A DNA stretch of 64,000 nucleotides from Mytilinidion resinicola (Eukaryota > Ascomycota > Dothideomycetes > Mytilinidiales > Mytilinidiaceae): NCBI RefSeq assembly GCF_010093595.1, contig NW_022985462.1:436534-500533 (forward strand), in the 5' to 3' direction. The notes beneath the pieces were generated by a model, which saw only the letters and a list, made by a program, of their open reading frames with translations, was not told the DNA's origin and searched no databases. The translations under genes and the position numbers were made by a program. This document shows, in pieces, positions 21,419-33,133 of this stretch. Position 1 is the first letter of the stretch. Each line of letters starts with the position of its first letter.

Positions 21419-21438
21419 GGGGGCGGGGGGCGGGGGGG
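21419..21438 (+). repeat. G-run tract with quadruplex potential
   Basis: Runs of five, six and seven G separated by single C residues. The longer runs can be split, so four G3 stacks are available for a G-quadruplex. It lies in the convergent intergenic region, about 90 bp after the T tract. Confidence 0.7.
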
Positions 21439-21692
21439 TTGTTTTGTTCTGGCGAAGAGAGGGCATACTGTGGATTAGATATATGTAATGTCAATCCAAT
21501 CATCTAAACTCACCTTCATGCATTTTGGCCATTGATGCACAAAGTGCTAGTAGTCATGAAACATGACAGTGAGAGGCTAATACCATTTGCATACTCACTC
21601 CCCGCATCATTCACGCGGAACTAGGGGTGAAAATAAGAAGTCCTTTTTGTCGCTGGCATAGCATTTGCGTTTCGTTATACGCAAGTTCAGGG

Positions 21693-21700
21693 TATATAAA
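21693..21700 (+). promoter_or_regulatory. TATA-box-like element
   Basis: TATATAAA about 90 bp before an ATG at 21786 and followed by a C/T-rich leader (CCGCTCCCCCTACCCCGTCCTCCCC). The arrangement fits a core promoter, but the only downstream candidate is a 65-codon ORF. Confidence 0.35.
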
Positions 21701-21785
21701 ACCTCATCCATGATAGAGTAAGGAACAGCCACCTTCCGCCGCATTCAACCGCTCCCCCTACCCCGTCCTCCCCTCTCCCACAGCC

Positions 21786-21983
21786 ATGGCAAGAGATGCT
21801 GCTATCACACACGCATCATCGCAATACCAGCAGGTATTAGATAGAAAGCTTAACGGTCCACACCCAGCAGCCAACCAGAAAACCATACGGTATCCAAACA
21901 CCGACCCCCATGCAATAGAAGAAAAAGTAGGCTACGCACCGCAGGCAGCGCAACCCAGGCCGCTAAAGAATATAGACAATTGA
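21786..21983 (+). CDS. Possible 65-aa small protein
   Basis: The ATG sits in good context (CAGCCATGGCA), 90 bp after a TATA element and pyrimidine-rich leader. The frame encodes a polar, disordered 65-residue peptide with no recognised motif. It could equally be non-coding sequence beyond the TBC gene 3' end, or the first exon of a spliced gene (a GTATTAG donor follows CAG inside it). The promoter-like setting is the only support. Confidence 0.22.
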   Translation: MARDAAITHASSQYQQVLDRKLNGPHPAANQKTIRYPNTDPHAIEEKVGYAPQAAQPRPLKNIDN

Positions 21984-22060
21984 ATGCAAAATGCAATGGG
22001 ATCTGACCATGCGGTCGACGCAGTTTTCCCGAAGTAAAAAATCGCAGGCGTAATCGTAGT

Positions 22061-25032
22061 CTACTTGCCGCTGTTCATGAGATGAGTGATGTTGTTCCAC
22101 TTCTGCTTCAGCGTCTCGTGCTCCGAGTTGATCTGTTTGTATCATTAGCGGCTGCATGTGTACGTTTCAAAAGGGGGCTAGCTTACCTCAGCCCATTGCA
22201 TCTTCGTCTCCACAAGCTCCTTCTCCATGTCCGCCAACTGCTCCTCCAGTGCTCGGTTCTCGTTATGCACAACGATGTTCTTCTGCATGACAGTATCCAT
22301 CTCGGTCCTTAGCTTCGCCTCGACCTCCTCGGGCTGCTTCTCGACGATCCGCTGGAGTTCCTCGACCCTTGTCTTCAGGCTCTCGTTCTCGTCGCCTAGC
22401 GTCTCGTTCTCGACTTTGGTGCGCACAAGCTCCGACGCCATTTGCACGTGCTCCGTGTCGCTTTTCTCCGCGCGTTCCTCGAGCGAGCGAACCTTCATGG
22501 TGAGCGTACGGCATTTCTCCTCGAGCGATTCGAGATGCTCCTCGCGCTGTTTTTCGACTTGCTGCTTCTCCCGCCACTCAGTCGCGTAGAGCTTTAGCAT
22601 TTCCGGCGTGACTTTGACCGCGCACGCATCCTGGACAAGCATGTCGGCGCGGTAGACTTCCTTGTCGATACCGCCGGTAGAACCAAAGAAGCCGCTATCG
22701 AGGAGGGAGGAGGCGGACGGAGTTTTGTCGATGTAGACGTCGAAGAGGCGCTCTTTTAGGAATGTGGTGAGGGCGGACATATCACGCATACCGAGGAGGG
22801 TTTGCGCGTTCTTTTGCATGAGGACGATGCCGAATTTGAGAATGGCACCTTCGAGACCTTCGCTGAGAATGAGGTCGTAGATGCGAAGAACGAGTTGGAG
22901 AGGGAAGCGGTAGGCGAAAAGAGTGAGGAACCATTGCGTGGCGTAAAGATCCGGCTTGACGCCGCGGCGGTTGAGATGACAGTAGAGTGCTGGTTCAAAG
23001 TCTTCCAGAAGTCGCTCGAATTGGTAGAGATGTAGATGAAGACCTGGCATGCCGTTGATAAACAGGTCTCGTAGGCCATATTTGTTCATCAGTCGAACCA
23101 AGAGACAAAACGCTTCTTCTTCTGGCATCTACGATCTTGATCAGTCATATATAGAGGGATGTCTCAACGTTGCACTTACATTAAACAAAAGTGGCATGAC
23201 AATGAAATTCATACCCTGTGCATAGCCCACAGCCTCATCAAACAAGGCATAAGCTTTACACAGACCGAACAGTCCGTCTTGGAGCCCATTAGCCATGACA
23301 TACTTTGAATAACTTGTGCGTGCCCCCAAATCGCGTTTGATAGCCTTTTCGAGCTTTGATATCGCTGCAGTTTCTTCTTTTACCTTCTTCTGCTTCTCTG
23401 CCGTCAGTTTCGCGTGCAGCTTGGCCACTGCTTCATGGTCATCGCCTAGTGTTGTCGGTGAACCTGTGGGAGCAGTTGAAGCGGGGGTCGATTGGTTTGA
23501 GTGCACTGAGGATGCCGATGAAGCGATAGAGTCTTTCTCTTTCCCAGTCCCATTGGCACGTCCGTTGTGGTCCCCGCGTCCGAATCCCGGAAGATGCATT
23601 GTGACACGTTCCTTATCCGTGCCCCTAACGACAAGCTCTTTGTATACACCCTCGAGCTCCTCATTCTTGCTTTGAGCCAAGACTTGCCATACCACACCTC
23701 TTATTGCCTGAGGAATGCCACTGGCAATAGCCTGGTTGAGCTCTTCCGAGCTTGTGCGTGCCACCGCAGCAGGTCCTTCGTAGACCACGGATTGCCACAA
23801 GTCCCAATCAACTGGAGCAGCAGACTCTGCAGGACCAACAGTGAATCCAGCTGCAGTTCCAGGTGCTAGGTTGGGATTGATAGTCGGTTGCTTTGTCAAT
23901 GGCCCGGGCCCTGGGCTCGATGCTCCTCGTGACATGTGTGGTACGTGTTCATCCTTTTCGTCGGTAATAGAGGTTGGATTTCCGATTCCAAGGCCTACAC
24001 TCGCTGTTCGCCCAACCAGACCAGAAAGAGCTCCCCCAGGGCTTGTAGCACCCTCATGCTCCTCTTCCAACGAAGTTATTCCTGCCTCTTCGCGCATGCG
24101 CAGAAGCTTGAATCGGTCGCGGAGACTACTCTGACTAGACCTGTTGGTCGATCCCTCCCCATTCCCCTCATCTTCGATTTTGCTTAGCATAAGCTCGGGG
24201 TTGCTTCCAATGGTTGCCATTGACGCGTTCGTGTTCCGCCGATCGTGACCAGGGGATACGGCCGGCAGGGGGGGTGAAGTGACCTTCTTCTCCGTGTTCC
24301 CTCGGGAAAGCCAAGAAAAGGGACTTGTGATTTTTCTGGTAGGAGGCGCTGGAGGAGGCAGAGTATGAGGTTTTTCGGCGGGGGCAGCAGGCGGTGGTGG
24401 GAAGTTTACAGGGGCCATTGTTCCAGAAAACCCCTGTAGACCAGAGGGGTTCCGTGGTGGTAGTTTTGGAGGCAGAGTAGGCGGTGGCGAGTGTTGATCT
24501 GGTCATCGTCAGTGCTGGACTACAGGTACTATATCGCCTGTCGAAGTGACGTGGTCCCCCGAATTTACAGCGTGGACTAACGAGCAAAACGGCTTATGGG
24601 ATTGCCCTTTGCTAGGTTGGGTCCGCTATAGGAGAAGCATACACTAACCTTCTTCCAGGTTGACTTCGTCCATATCCGATGCGTCTGACAGTCGGTGTTG
24701 TGTAAGAAGGGGAGATTTCGAAGGCAGGGAGTTCTCGTCGGTCTGGCGGGCATGGCCGTTGGCTCCTTCACCGTTGGACATGTCGGGCAATGGAGGCTCT
24801 TCCCTGCTCTCCTTGGTTGTAGTCGTCGAGGAGCGTCGTCGGGTGGTCAGAGATCGCGACCTGGAGCGGTCTGAGTGGGAGGGAGGTCGGGGGGTCATGT
24901 CGTGGGCGTCTTCAAAGGTCTCCTATTAGAAATAACAAGTCAGCAGGTGCTCTTGCCTACGCAGACATGTTCAAGAAGGAGTCTTACGCCATCGCCAACT
25001 GAACTCTGCACACTTCCAGGCCGGCCATCCAT
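22061..25032 (-). CDS. TBC-domain Rab GTPase-activating protein (Gyp5/EVI5-like)
   Basis: Accelerates GTP hydrolysis on Rab/Ypt GTPases in membrane traffic. Five exons: 25032-24988, 24922-24649, 24498-23180, 23128-22187 and 22132-22061 (883 aa). The N-terminal half is disordered and rich in Ser and Pro with PPPLP-type stretches. The TBC domain spans about residues 350-650: IPQAIRGVVWQVLAQSKNEE holds the catalytic arginine finger, and YAQGMNFIVMPLL the glutamine finger. The insert between them (SIASSASSVHSNQSTPA) is low complexity. A long coiled coil follows (MKVRSLEERAEKSDTEHVQMA and beyond), as in Gyp5 and EVI5. The last exon adds INSEHETLKQKWNNITHLM. Continuity of the coiled coil across the last splice supports the 3' end. 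Confidence 0.9.
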
Positions 25033-26116
25033 GGTGAAGGTGGCTGTCGTAAGACGTCGCTACGCTCGGCGTAGCGTTGAGGTCGGATTCAGGAAACAAA
25101 ACGTATCGGATAAACGAGAGTGATCCGGTCGTTGTAGCGACGGTGGTGGATTGAGTTGGTGGAAGAGGCCGTCACGCGTTGCAGTCGTATTAGAATCAAT
25201 GAGTCGGCTTGTTGGGGTAGCAGAAAGAAGTCGAAGTCGCTGGGGTGGTGGTGTTTAGGAATTAGAGCAGCCGTCCGCCACGCCTAATTCGCGGCAGCCA
25301 CGACGCTAGAACACGACGACGTTATTGGCGGATATCAGGCCCAGCTGGTAAATATAGCTGAGGGCTGGTGGCGAGCTGCAGGTCTATCTCGTATCAAGGA
25401 TACAAAGGTACAATATGTGGCGGACATCACAGAGAGCTCCAGAAGGCTACGAACTCCTGCGCCGTGGTGTTCTCCTGACTATTGAAACGCGTCCCTTTCT
25501 CCAGGATCGGTTGCCTGCCAGTCTCCTTTCGCGAGGAGTGCTCCCGCTTGTTTCAATCTCAATCTGAAACGACCATCCGACGGCTATCCGGGAACCAGGA
25601 AACGCATACCACGCATTTTATTCGTTGTCATGCGACCATCAAACTATATCGACACCAGGTATATTTTATATTCCACTATGTTCAGTACTTGAAGCCTGGC
25701 AGTCGACCACAGCTCGGCGTCGTTTCACAGCACGCAAGGACAAAGAGTACACAAGAAAGCCGGCATGTGGGCATGTCTTAGAAGAATTCAATGCATTTAG
25801 TTCTAGACCAAAGAAGAACCGATAACGCTTTCATACCACTCTGTGCTTGTCGTGAATCTGTTCATATTATTCGACAGGGTAGGGCGAGAATGTTGATATT
25901 GATATCACAATTTTGAATCAAGGATATGGTTGGAATAGCCTCTTCGAATGTCCCGTCTCTCTTCTACCTAAATGCTATCAAAACGTCCTGATATCATCCA
26001 TACCCTATTGGTAGTCGCTAAAATGCTCAGATCGAAAGTCCTCTCTCCTCTACCATACCCACTCGCTCTATCCATAACATCATGCTGCATGGAATCCATT
26101 TTGAAATCTGTGATAC
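25033..26116. other. Intergenic region, 1.1 kb
   Basis: Promoter of the TBC gene on its left and the 3' flank of the acyltransferase on its right. No gene, repeat or RNA recognised. The middle is AT-richer than its surroundings. Confidence 0.45.
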
Positions 26117-27374
26117 CTATCTCCGCCTACTCCCCCACACTTTCATAAACTCAATCTTCTCCCGCACTCCCAACCCAACCCTTTTCACTCTGCCCAGCCT
26201 CGCCAAATCTTCCGCTACTCGATCTAGCACACGCCGCTCGTCAGGCGTGAGCCCATCTTCTACGTCGTCTGAGCCGATGAGAGTGTCGGAGCCGTCACCG
26301 ATGTCTGTCGTATCTAAGAAATTTGTCTCATGCGAGTTCTTTGCTGCCGCATCCAACCCAGTCGATCTTGACGTGGACGAAGAAGCTGGCGTCGGCGACG
26401 TAAGCGTCGGATTGTTATAAACACACTCAGCCACGCGAACACGAATACAGTGCGTCGGTTTCGAGCAAAGCCGCCAGAGCCAGCGCAAATACTCTTGCGG
26501 CACTGGCGTTGTGATGTCGCCAGGCGTGTAGCGCAGGTTGACCGGGAAGATCTTTGTATTAGGCGGTGTAGACAGAAGACTAGGGCTGAAAGGAAGGATG
26601 CCGCGGCCATTAGTGGTCGTACACTCTGGCATCACTACCACGCTTGCATCTGGGTATCGCGCGAGAATCTCAGACAAGGGTACAAGCTTGTCCACGGAGG
26701 AGCGTTGAGGCACGAGTTGCGGTGGAAGGAGCGCGAGCTGCATAGCACGGAAGAGGGAGATACGCTGCACGAGGCGGGTACCGGGGTAGGAGGCTGTGAA
26801 TATGGGATCGAAGATTGCAGCGAGGTAGAGAGCATCGAGGGGAGAGGTGAGGGAGGAGGCGATGATGGTGCCTGCGGAGGGGAGTCGGGCGAGAGCAGCT
26901 TTGGAGTTCAGACTACTGTGGGTTTGTTAGTTCTTCCGTTCTGAGATATCGATTCGAAGGCCCTGCGAGAAGACGAGGACCAAAGGTAGTGTAGAATGCA
27001 TGAGCGCAATATTGGAGATCGTACCCTCTCTTAACTCGATCTATCTGTAGATCTATCCACCAGATTCCTGGTATTCCGATCATGCACCATAGCACCGCTT
27101 TCTTCGCGAAGGACCCGACTGGTAGCCATCGTAATATAGTAAAGTAGAAAATCGAGAAGCAGAGAAGCGCTGGCACTCGGACAGCGAAGAGGAAGAGGTG
27201 TACGGGCATCCATAGCAGGCCCGATGGCGGGGAGGTTACGGGGAAGAATGGCGCAATCGCGGTGCCTATATAATCGCTTGTCAGTCAAATACTTTCGACT
27301 GGGTACATACAGACGGTAAGCATGAATATGGGAGGATTCTCACCCCGATCCCGAAATTGAGAATATTTCTCCAT
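26117..27374 (-). CDS. Lysophosphatidic acid acyltransferase-like, Loa1/Vps66 type
   Basis: Membrane glycerolipid acyltransferase of the ER or lipid droplet. Three exons: 27374-27344, 27265-27025 and 26915-26117 (356 aa). Residues near 30-95 contain two hydrophobic segments (VHLFLFAVRVPALLCFSIFY; AVLWCMIGIPGIWWIDL). The acyltransferase motifs are modified: instead of H-x4-D there is SSLTSPLDALYLAAIFDPI, and the glycerol-phosphate-binding block reads VVMPECTTTNGRGILPF, typical of the fungal Loa1 group. ILARYP precedes it. The C-terminal helix is Arg/Glu-rich and ends in FMKVWGSRRR. The apparent loss of the canonical His deserves note but the rest of the block is intact. Confidence 0.75.
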
Positions 27375-27786
27375 GGTGAAAGTGAGCTCGGTGAATATCA
27401 CCGGTCCATCGGCGAGGACGCGGTGGAGAATTTATGGCGATGGCCTGAGACAGTGAGCAGCCGTAATACGCGACTCGTCGTGGGGTGACCAGGGCAGAGA
27501 GATATGATCTGTCTTTGTAAGTCGGTTGTCGCCTTTCGCGGTAAGTTAAGGATGATGTCGCATCAGCATGTGAAAGACGCCGCGGGAGAGGCTTAGCGCG
27601 GGCAGTATAAGCGGGCGATTTTACAGGGGCCGTTGTTTGTGTGTTTACGTCCCCGGCCGCGAGGAAACCACGACCAACAACACCACAACCACCGCATCTC
27701 CCAATTCCGTCCCCACGCCTCGCAGGACGCTATGCGTATATGACTGTTGCGCCACTGCGAAGGTGTTATTTGTATCCACATTGGTC
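27375..27786. promoter_or_regulatory. Divergent promoter region (acyltransferase / kinesin-14)
   Basis: 412 bp between the starts of two divergent genes. It contains CT/CA-rich stretches and CACAACCACC near 27,690. No clear TATA box or other gene was seen. Confidence 0.5.
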
Positions 27787-30700
27787 ATGGAGGGTGCCAA
27801 CGAGAACGCGGTAAGCTACTTCCTCCTGCTAGCTTCCATCACCACTGCCCGAGATCGAGCATCGCAATACAGAATTACACTCTAACGTATCCTTCTACTA
27901 GATGATGAGGCCATCGGGTCTTCGAAAGCCCAATCCTATCAAAATGCCACAGTCCCCCTCTAGAGGCCTCAGCGAGATATCGGAATCCCAGAGCAATTCA
28001 AGAATGCTTCCACCACCGGCGCCAGGACAACCCAACGGCCTCAAGCACAAACTTACCGGAGGTATGGCTTGAAATACAGATACTGTTTGATGCGTCGTAG
28101 CTAACTTGGAGTGTGCCAGGCCCAGAGCCAATGCCAAAACAACGCAAGACTTTGGCCGAAAAGGCTGGAGAACCCATCGGCCGTACCATAGCAGCACCTC
28201 CCAGCGCTCGACCCGTGAGCACTTCAGTCAGCAAGACTCTCGCCCAGTCGGCCTCTCGTGTACCATCCGCATTGACGCGCACCGCCTCAACATCAAACTT
28301 TGGGACCAGTGTGCCTTATGGGTCTCGAGTGCCGTCCGCTATGTCTGCTATGAAGAGCTATGGTCGCCCGCAAACATCAAATTCACATCATCGGAGCGCA
28401 TCCCACAACAGTGTACAACGCCCAGCTACGGCTCAAGCGCAACGTTCTGCTAGTGAGGAGAGTGCGGCTCTAAAGGAAAAAGGTGCATATCTTCCTTCTT
28501 CTATTACCTTTCATCAATCACTACGGACCACAAAGCAGCGATATCAGAACGACTCCAAGGGTTATAATTATTGCAATTATAATAATGAGTCGCATGGTTT
28601 CGTCTCGACTTCTCATTCATCTCAACGTCAACAACTTCCCATCACGGACTTTCCAGACGAGGACTTGACTACGATGGTCGAGCATATGAATTTGGCCTCC
28701 AGCACCAGGTCTTCAAGAGAATACAAGTCACCTGAGAAAGAGCCACAAGGCCAACAAACTCCTTCTCATATTCCAGTCTTTGCTGCCACTCCTCCACGCT
28801 TGATTCCTACGCCCACTCCTGGGATGGGTGTTTCTCCTTCTCCGAGAGGCTCCATTTCTCGGTCGCGCTCACGACCTGTCTCTCCAAGTAAACAATCATT
28901 CTTCCTGACCAAAGATTCTAACGTGAGAATAGAGCAATGGGATTACGAGAGTCGATTCCAGACGATAGAAAGTCAGTTCCAGAACATGGCAAAGAAAGTG
29001 GAGGGTACTATATCCGAGAAGGAAGGCCTCCAGGAATCCATCAATCAATTCAAAAACAAGAGTGAGTTCTCTCCAAATGTTTGAGCCTCCCTTCGAGAGC
29101 TTTTCGTCATAACTCTCTACCAATTTTCAAGTATGCAGATGCTAACGTGTGGTTTGAAACCTGTAGTTAGCGAGTTGGAATCAATTCGACTACAACTCAC
29201 CACCAACAACACCCGGTTACAAACTGAACTAGACGAGTATCGAGGAAAGCTCTCGAGTGCCACCCTAGCGCTTGAAGAGTGTAGACGAGCCCATTCTTTT
29301 GAAGTTGACGATCTACGCCGAAAGCATCGTAATACTACCGAGGACCTTCGAGACGAGCATCGACGTGAACTAGAAAAGATACACAAGGAAAACGACGGTG
29401 CTGCTGATAAAAGCCGAAAGGATTTTGTAATAGAGGTCGAGAAGCTCATCAAGCTGCACCAAAATGAGTTAGCTGAACTGCAGCGTAAACTCAAAGTGGA
29501 GGTCGAGGAAGAGAAGAGTAAGAGGGCACAGGAACTCGAGGAACTACAAAAGCAATGGGCTTCGAAGTTGCACGGCGTTGACATTGACCTGGATGCCAAG
29601 GAAAGAGAGGCACAGAAGGTCAGAGGGGAGCTTTCTATTATCACCACGGACCTGGAACGGGAACGACTTCTGAAGACCTCACTACAGGAAAAGCTATCCG
29701 AGGCCACTGGGAACAACATTACCCTGGAAGCTGCCAATCGGGAAATGAAGGCAAAGATCGACTTCCTTGAATCCGATAACCAAGCTCAGTCGAACTCCTT
29801 CGCGGAGCTTCATCGCCGCATGCAAGAAGCGATAGAATCCGCAGCTCAAGCCAATGAGAAACTCCGAGTCGAGGAGACTCTACGCCGCAAGCTACACAAC
29901 CAAGTTCAGGAGCTCAAGGGCAACATCAGAGTCTTCTGTCGTGTCCGACCAACCTTCGCATCCAGCGAAACTGAGCCGGCAAACATTGCCTACCCTGATT
30001 GCGAAACCGACAGTAAAGAGGTGGCAGTTCGAGGCCCAGAGCAGCGCACCGCTCTTGGTAACGTCACCACGTCCAACAACTCGTTCTCATTTGATCGTGT
30101 CTTTGGCCCAACGTCGCAGAATGCGGAGGTTTTCGAGGAAATCAGCCAGCTTGTCCAGAGCGCGCTGGACGGATACAATGTGTGCATATTCTGTTACGGA
30201 CAGACAGGCTCTGGCAAGACTTATACCATGTCTTCGCCTGATGGCATGATTCCACGAGCAGTTCAGCAGATTTATGCCGAGGCAACTCGGCTTGAAGAGA
30301 AGGGTTGGAAGTACAGGATGGAGGGCTCGTTTGTTGAGGTCTACAACGAGAACATCAACGACTTGCTTGGCAAATCTGAGGACTTGGACAGGAAGAAGCT
30401 AGAAATTCGACACGATACCGCTAAGAAACAAACGATAATTACGGATGTCACGACTGTTGAACTGGATGGCCCTGACAGGGTTGACGAGATGCTCAAGCGA
30501 GCCAGCAATAATCGCAGTGTAGCAGCTACGAAAGCAAACGAACGATCTTCGCGGAGTCACTCGGTGTTCATTTTGAAGTTGGTCGGCGTGAACAGCATCA
30601 CTGGTGAACGAAGCGAAGGCACACTCAACCTGGTCGATCTGGCGGGCAGTGAGAGACTCGCACACAGCCAGGCGCAGGGTGAGCGCCTGAAGGAGACACA

Positions 30701-31037
30701 GAGTATCAATAAGAGTCTTAGCTGTCTTGGAGATGTCATCAACGCGCTAGGAAGTGCAAAGGAGAACGCACATGTTCCTTACCGGAACAGCAAGGTACGT
30801 TCAGGCAGAACCTACCAGCTCAGGATTTTTCGACAGGAGTATGTGTACTGACCTCATCCGTAGTTGACCTATCTCCTTCAGTATTCTCTCGGTGGAAACT
30901 CGAAGACCCTCATGTTCGTCATGGTCAGCCCTGACCAGGCCCATCTCCAGGAAACAATAACGAGTCTCAAGTTTGCGACCAAGGTTCACAACACTCACAT
31001 CGGTACTGCTAAGAAGCAGACCAAAACGAAGGACTAA
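27787..31037 (+). CDS. klpA: Kinesin-14 (C-terminal motor), KlpA/Kar3-like
   Basis: Minus-end-directed microtubule motor for spindle function. Exons: 27787-27810, 27902-28061, 28120-29061, 29167-30794 and 30864-31037 (975 aa). The N-terminal tail is basic, Ser/Pro-rich (PSRGLSEISESQSNSR). A coiled coil occupies about residues 320-620. The neck-motor junction ELKGNIRVFCRVRPT, P-loop GQTGSGKTYTM, switch I NERSSRSHS, and switch II LVDLAGSER are all present, and the motor is at the C-terminus, which defines kinesin-14. The last exon contains LTYLLQYSLGGNSKTLMFV. The stretch at 28483-28620 (Tyr/Asn-rich) stays open but looks intron-like, so a shorter isoform is possible. KlpA is about 770 aa, shorter than this model. 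Confidence 0.92.
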
Positions 31038-31733
31038 CCAATACATCCCGGATTTCTCTATTGCATAAATATTCATGCACGCCACTTCTGGTTACGGTGG
31101 GGCCTGGAGGTTGTTGGGTAGATACCCTCACACATGGCATATGATGTATCTTTTTTCCTCGACATGGACTAGCGAAAGTCTTACTGGCTTGCTTCGTGTT
31201 CGAGGGCGTTTTCTCTGAGCGGCATTTTTGAGTTTTCATGATCATTGGCGGGCGTTTTGGCTATGGCATATTACTCTGTGCCTCGATGGCGTTTTGGGGG
31301 TAAATCTGACTACATTGAATGCAGTCTCTTGTTCGTTCTAGTGCTGAAATCCACCGATGCTGAAGGGTGTTGACTCGATGTTGCTCATTTACAATTTCCA
31401 TTGTATCGTGCTTCACCTCTATGCCTCCTACCTGGGGCCGCGCTTGCTTCACCAGATCTTCAATTACTTCGTGATCAATGCTATATCTCGTAAGAAGTTA
31501 GTCTTCTCCGGTGGCAGTGCTCCTCTGATTTGATGTCGGCTTAAATGGTGAAGCTCCGACATTCCGGCTCTCCGATTGGCCACCAGAACCGCGGATCATC
31601 CATCTCGAACTCCCGCCACCCTCTGCCTTTCTTCAACATCAATCCAACTACATCGCCACTTACACCTTACAACATTCAACACGCACGCTACAAACACCCT
31701 CTCACGATAATCTGTCTCAATTGAATCAAGACG
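31038..31733. other. Intergenic region, 0.7 kb
   Basis: 3' flank of the kinesin gene and promoter of the SDH assembly factor gene. No gene or repeat recognised. Confidence 0.45.
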
Positions 31734-32183
31734 ATGCGCCCTACAACTACCCTCCCCCGCCTCCTCTCCCGCCGTGCCTTTACCACTACCGCCCGCACCC
31801 TCAACTCCCCCTTCCGCCCTGGCCCCTCACCCCCCAAGCTCCCACGCGAAGAGCAAGAGCTGTTCGAGAAACTCCAACAAGAAAGCAGTGGGGCGTTCAG
31901 TACGCCGAAAGTCAACCAGTCACCTGCTTCGTCCACAGCTAGCGATATGAGGGCACGGATAAACCAATCACCAGATGGAGCCGAGGTGGAGGTGAAGCTG
32001 GAGGGAAAGATATTGGAGGAGGAAGGCGAGCAGCTGCATCCTAATATCCGGAGGGGCGCGAAGCCGGAGTTTGAGGGGGATGTCAATCCGAAGACGGGGG
32101 AGGTGGGAGGGCCGAAGAATGAGCCGCTTAGGTGGGGTGGGACTGGGGATTGGAGTTATAATGGGCGGGTAACGGATTTTTAG
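31734..32183 (+). CDS. SDH8: Succinate dehydrogenase assembly factor 4 (SDHAF4/Sdh8)
   Basis: Mitochondrial matrix chaperone that helps flavinated Sdh1 join complex II. Single exon, 149 aa. The N-terminus (MRPTTTLPRLLSRRAFTTTA) is a mitochondrial presequence. The middle is variable and acidic. The C-terminus contains the family signature: KTGEVGGPKNEPLRW then GGTGDWSYNGRVTDF, ending exactly at the stop as in other members (DUF1674). A PREEQELFEKLQ helix follows the presequence, which is common in fungal members. The start at 31734 is the only ATG giving a presequence. Confidence 0.93.
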   Translation: MRPTTTLPRLLSRRAFTTTARTLNSPFRPGPSPPKLPREEQELFEKLQQESSGAFSTPKVNQSPASSTASDMRARINQSPDGAEVEVKLEGKILEEEGEQLHPNIRRGAKPEFEGDVNPKTGEVGGPKNEPLRWGGTGDWSYNGRVTDF

Positions 32184-33133
32184 GTGGATAGGTTAGGGAT
32201 GATTGATGAGAGAGGGGTAGAGGAGTGTCGGTGGTAAAAGACGGGGTGGTGTATTGTAAGAGGGACGGAAGAAGACTACATATCAAAAGACCGTAATAAA
32301 CTCTATATGGATTTGAGCGCTTTTGCAAACGGACTATATGGCTTGGTTCGTGGCTTTCAAGGCGTTACCTCGGGAATCTGTGTTGAGATCTGTGAGTAGA
32401 TCCACCCTTTATTCTAGCGAACACTCTGTTGACTAAACGTTCAAGACTATCTAGCAATGCTAATAACTTTAAGCTCGTATGTCGAAGAGGAAAGGTAACC
32501 TATCTTTTGCTTCTTTGTTCATTCGAGGCGCCCTTGGTCTCCCGTGCAGAATGCAGATACCATGAATACTTGTCTGATATGCCACTTCCTACAAGAAATA
32601 TCTTCTCGATTTCTAGCGTTTTTGTCGTATATTTCAACGCCAGGCTAAAGCTAGATCTCAGTTCTATGAACATTTGGTCTGGACGAGAAAGGGCTTTGAA
32701 AGCCTCTGGATCATCAAGAGTTGCTTTCTTGGGGCACTTTGATGAATGACGGGAACTGGGAACTACAAGCGATTCTTAGCAGCATTCCAAAAAGTCTTCG
32801 GATTTCGGTACTTCAAGAATGCGTGTTTACTACAACACAGCAGAGCACTACTTCTAGTTGAGAAACCTGGTACAAAGGTAAGATCTTTAAGTGTTTGGTC
32901 TCATTCTACTAAAATGTGCACACGTAATCCTGAGAGGGTTTGCGGATAGAGAATGCCAACTGACGTACTTCATAAAACATACGTATGGTGTCCAACGCGT
33001 GGGCAAATTTCCAGGAATTGAGGCACGTACACAAAACATCGAGCACCTCCTTGCTTGGCTGTAAACCTCGCTCAGTCCGCAAAGTGGTTACATCTCTTCT
33101 TCAATGGTTCTCAGGACTGCCTGCGTCTCCAAA
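32184..33133. other. Intergenic region, 0.95 kb
   Basis: Upstream region of the AA11 gene. Short frames only and AT-richer than neighbours. No MITE terminal repeat matching the 7-10 kb copies was found here. Confidence 0.45.

Larger units (their letters stand above)
20285..22060. other. 1.8 kb convergent intergenic region with low-complexity tracts
   Basis: Lies between two 3' ends (Psr1-like on plus, TBC GAP on minus), where a few hundred bases would be usual. It contains TCCATCA/TCCGTCA-rich sequence at about 20,640-20,730, a 21-codon signal-peptide-like ORF (20758), a 20-T run at 21314-21333, an interrupted G-run tract at 21419-21438, and a TATA-like element with a small ORF (21786). A small transcribed locus is plausible. 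Confidence 0.5.

Noticed and set aside
21267..21503. Minus-strand frame of Lys-rich residues over the poly-T tract
   Set aside because: The Lys run comes purely from the A-tract on that strand; a homopolymer artefact.
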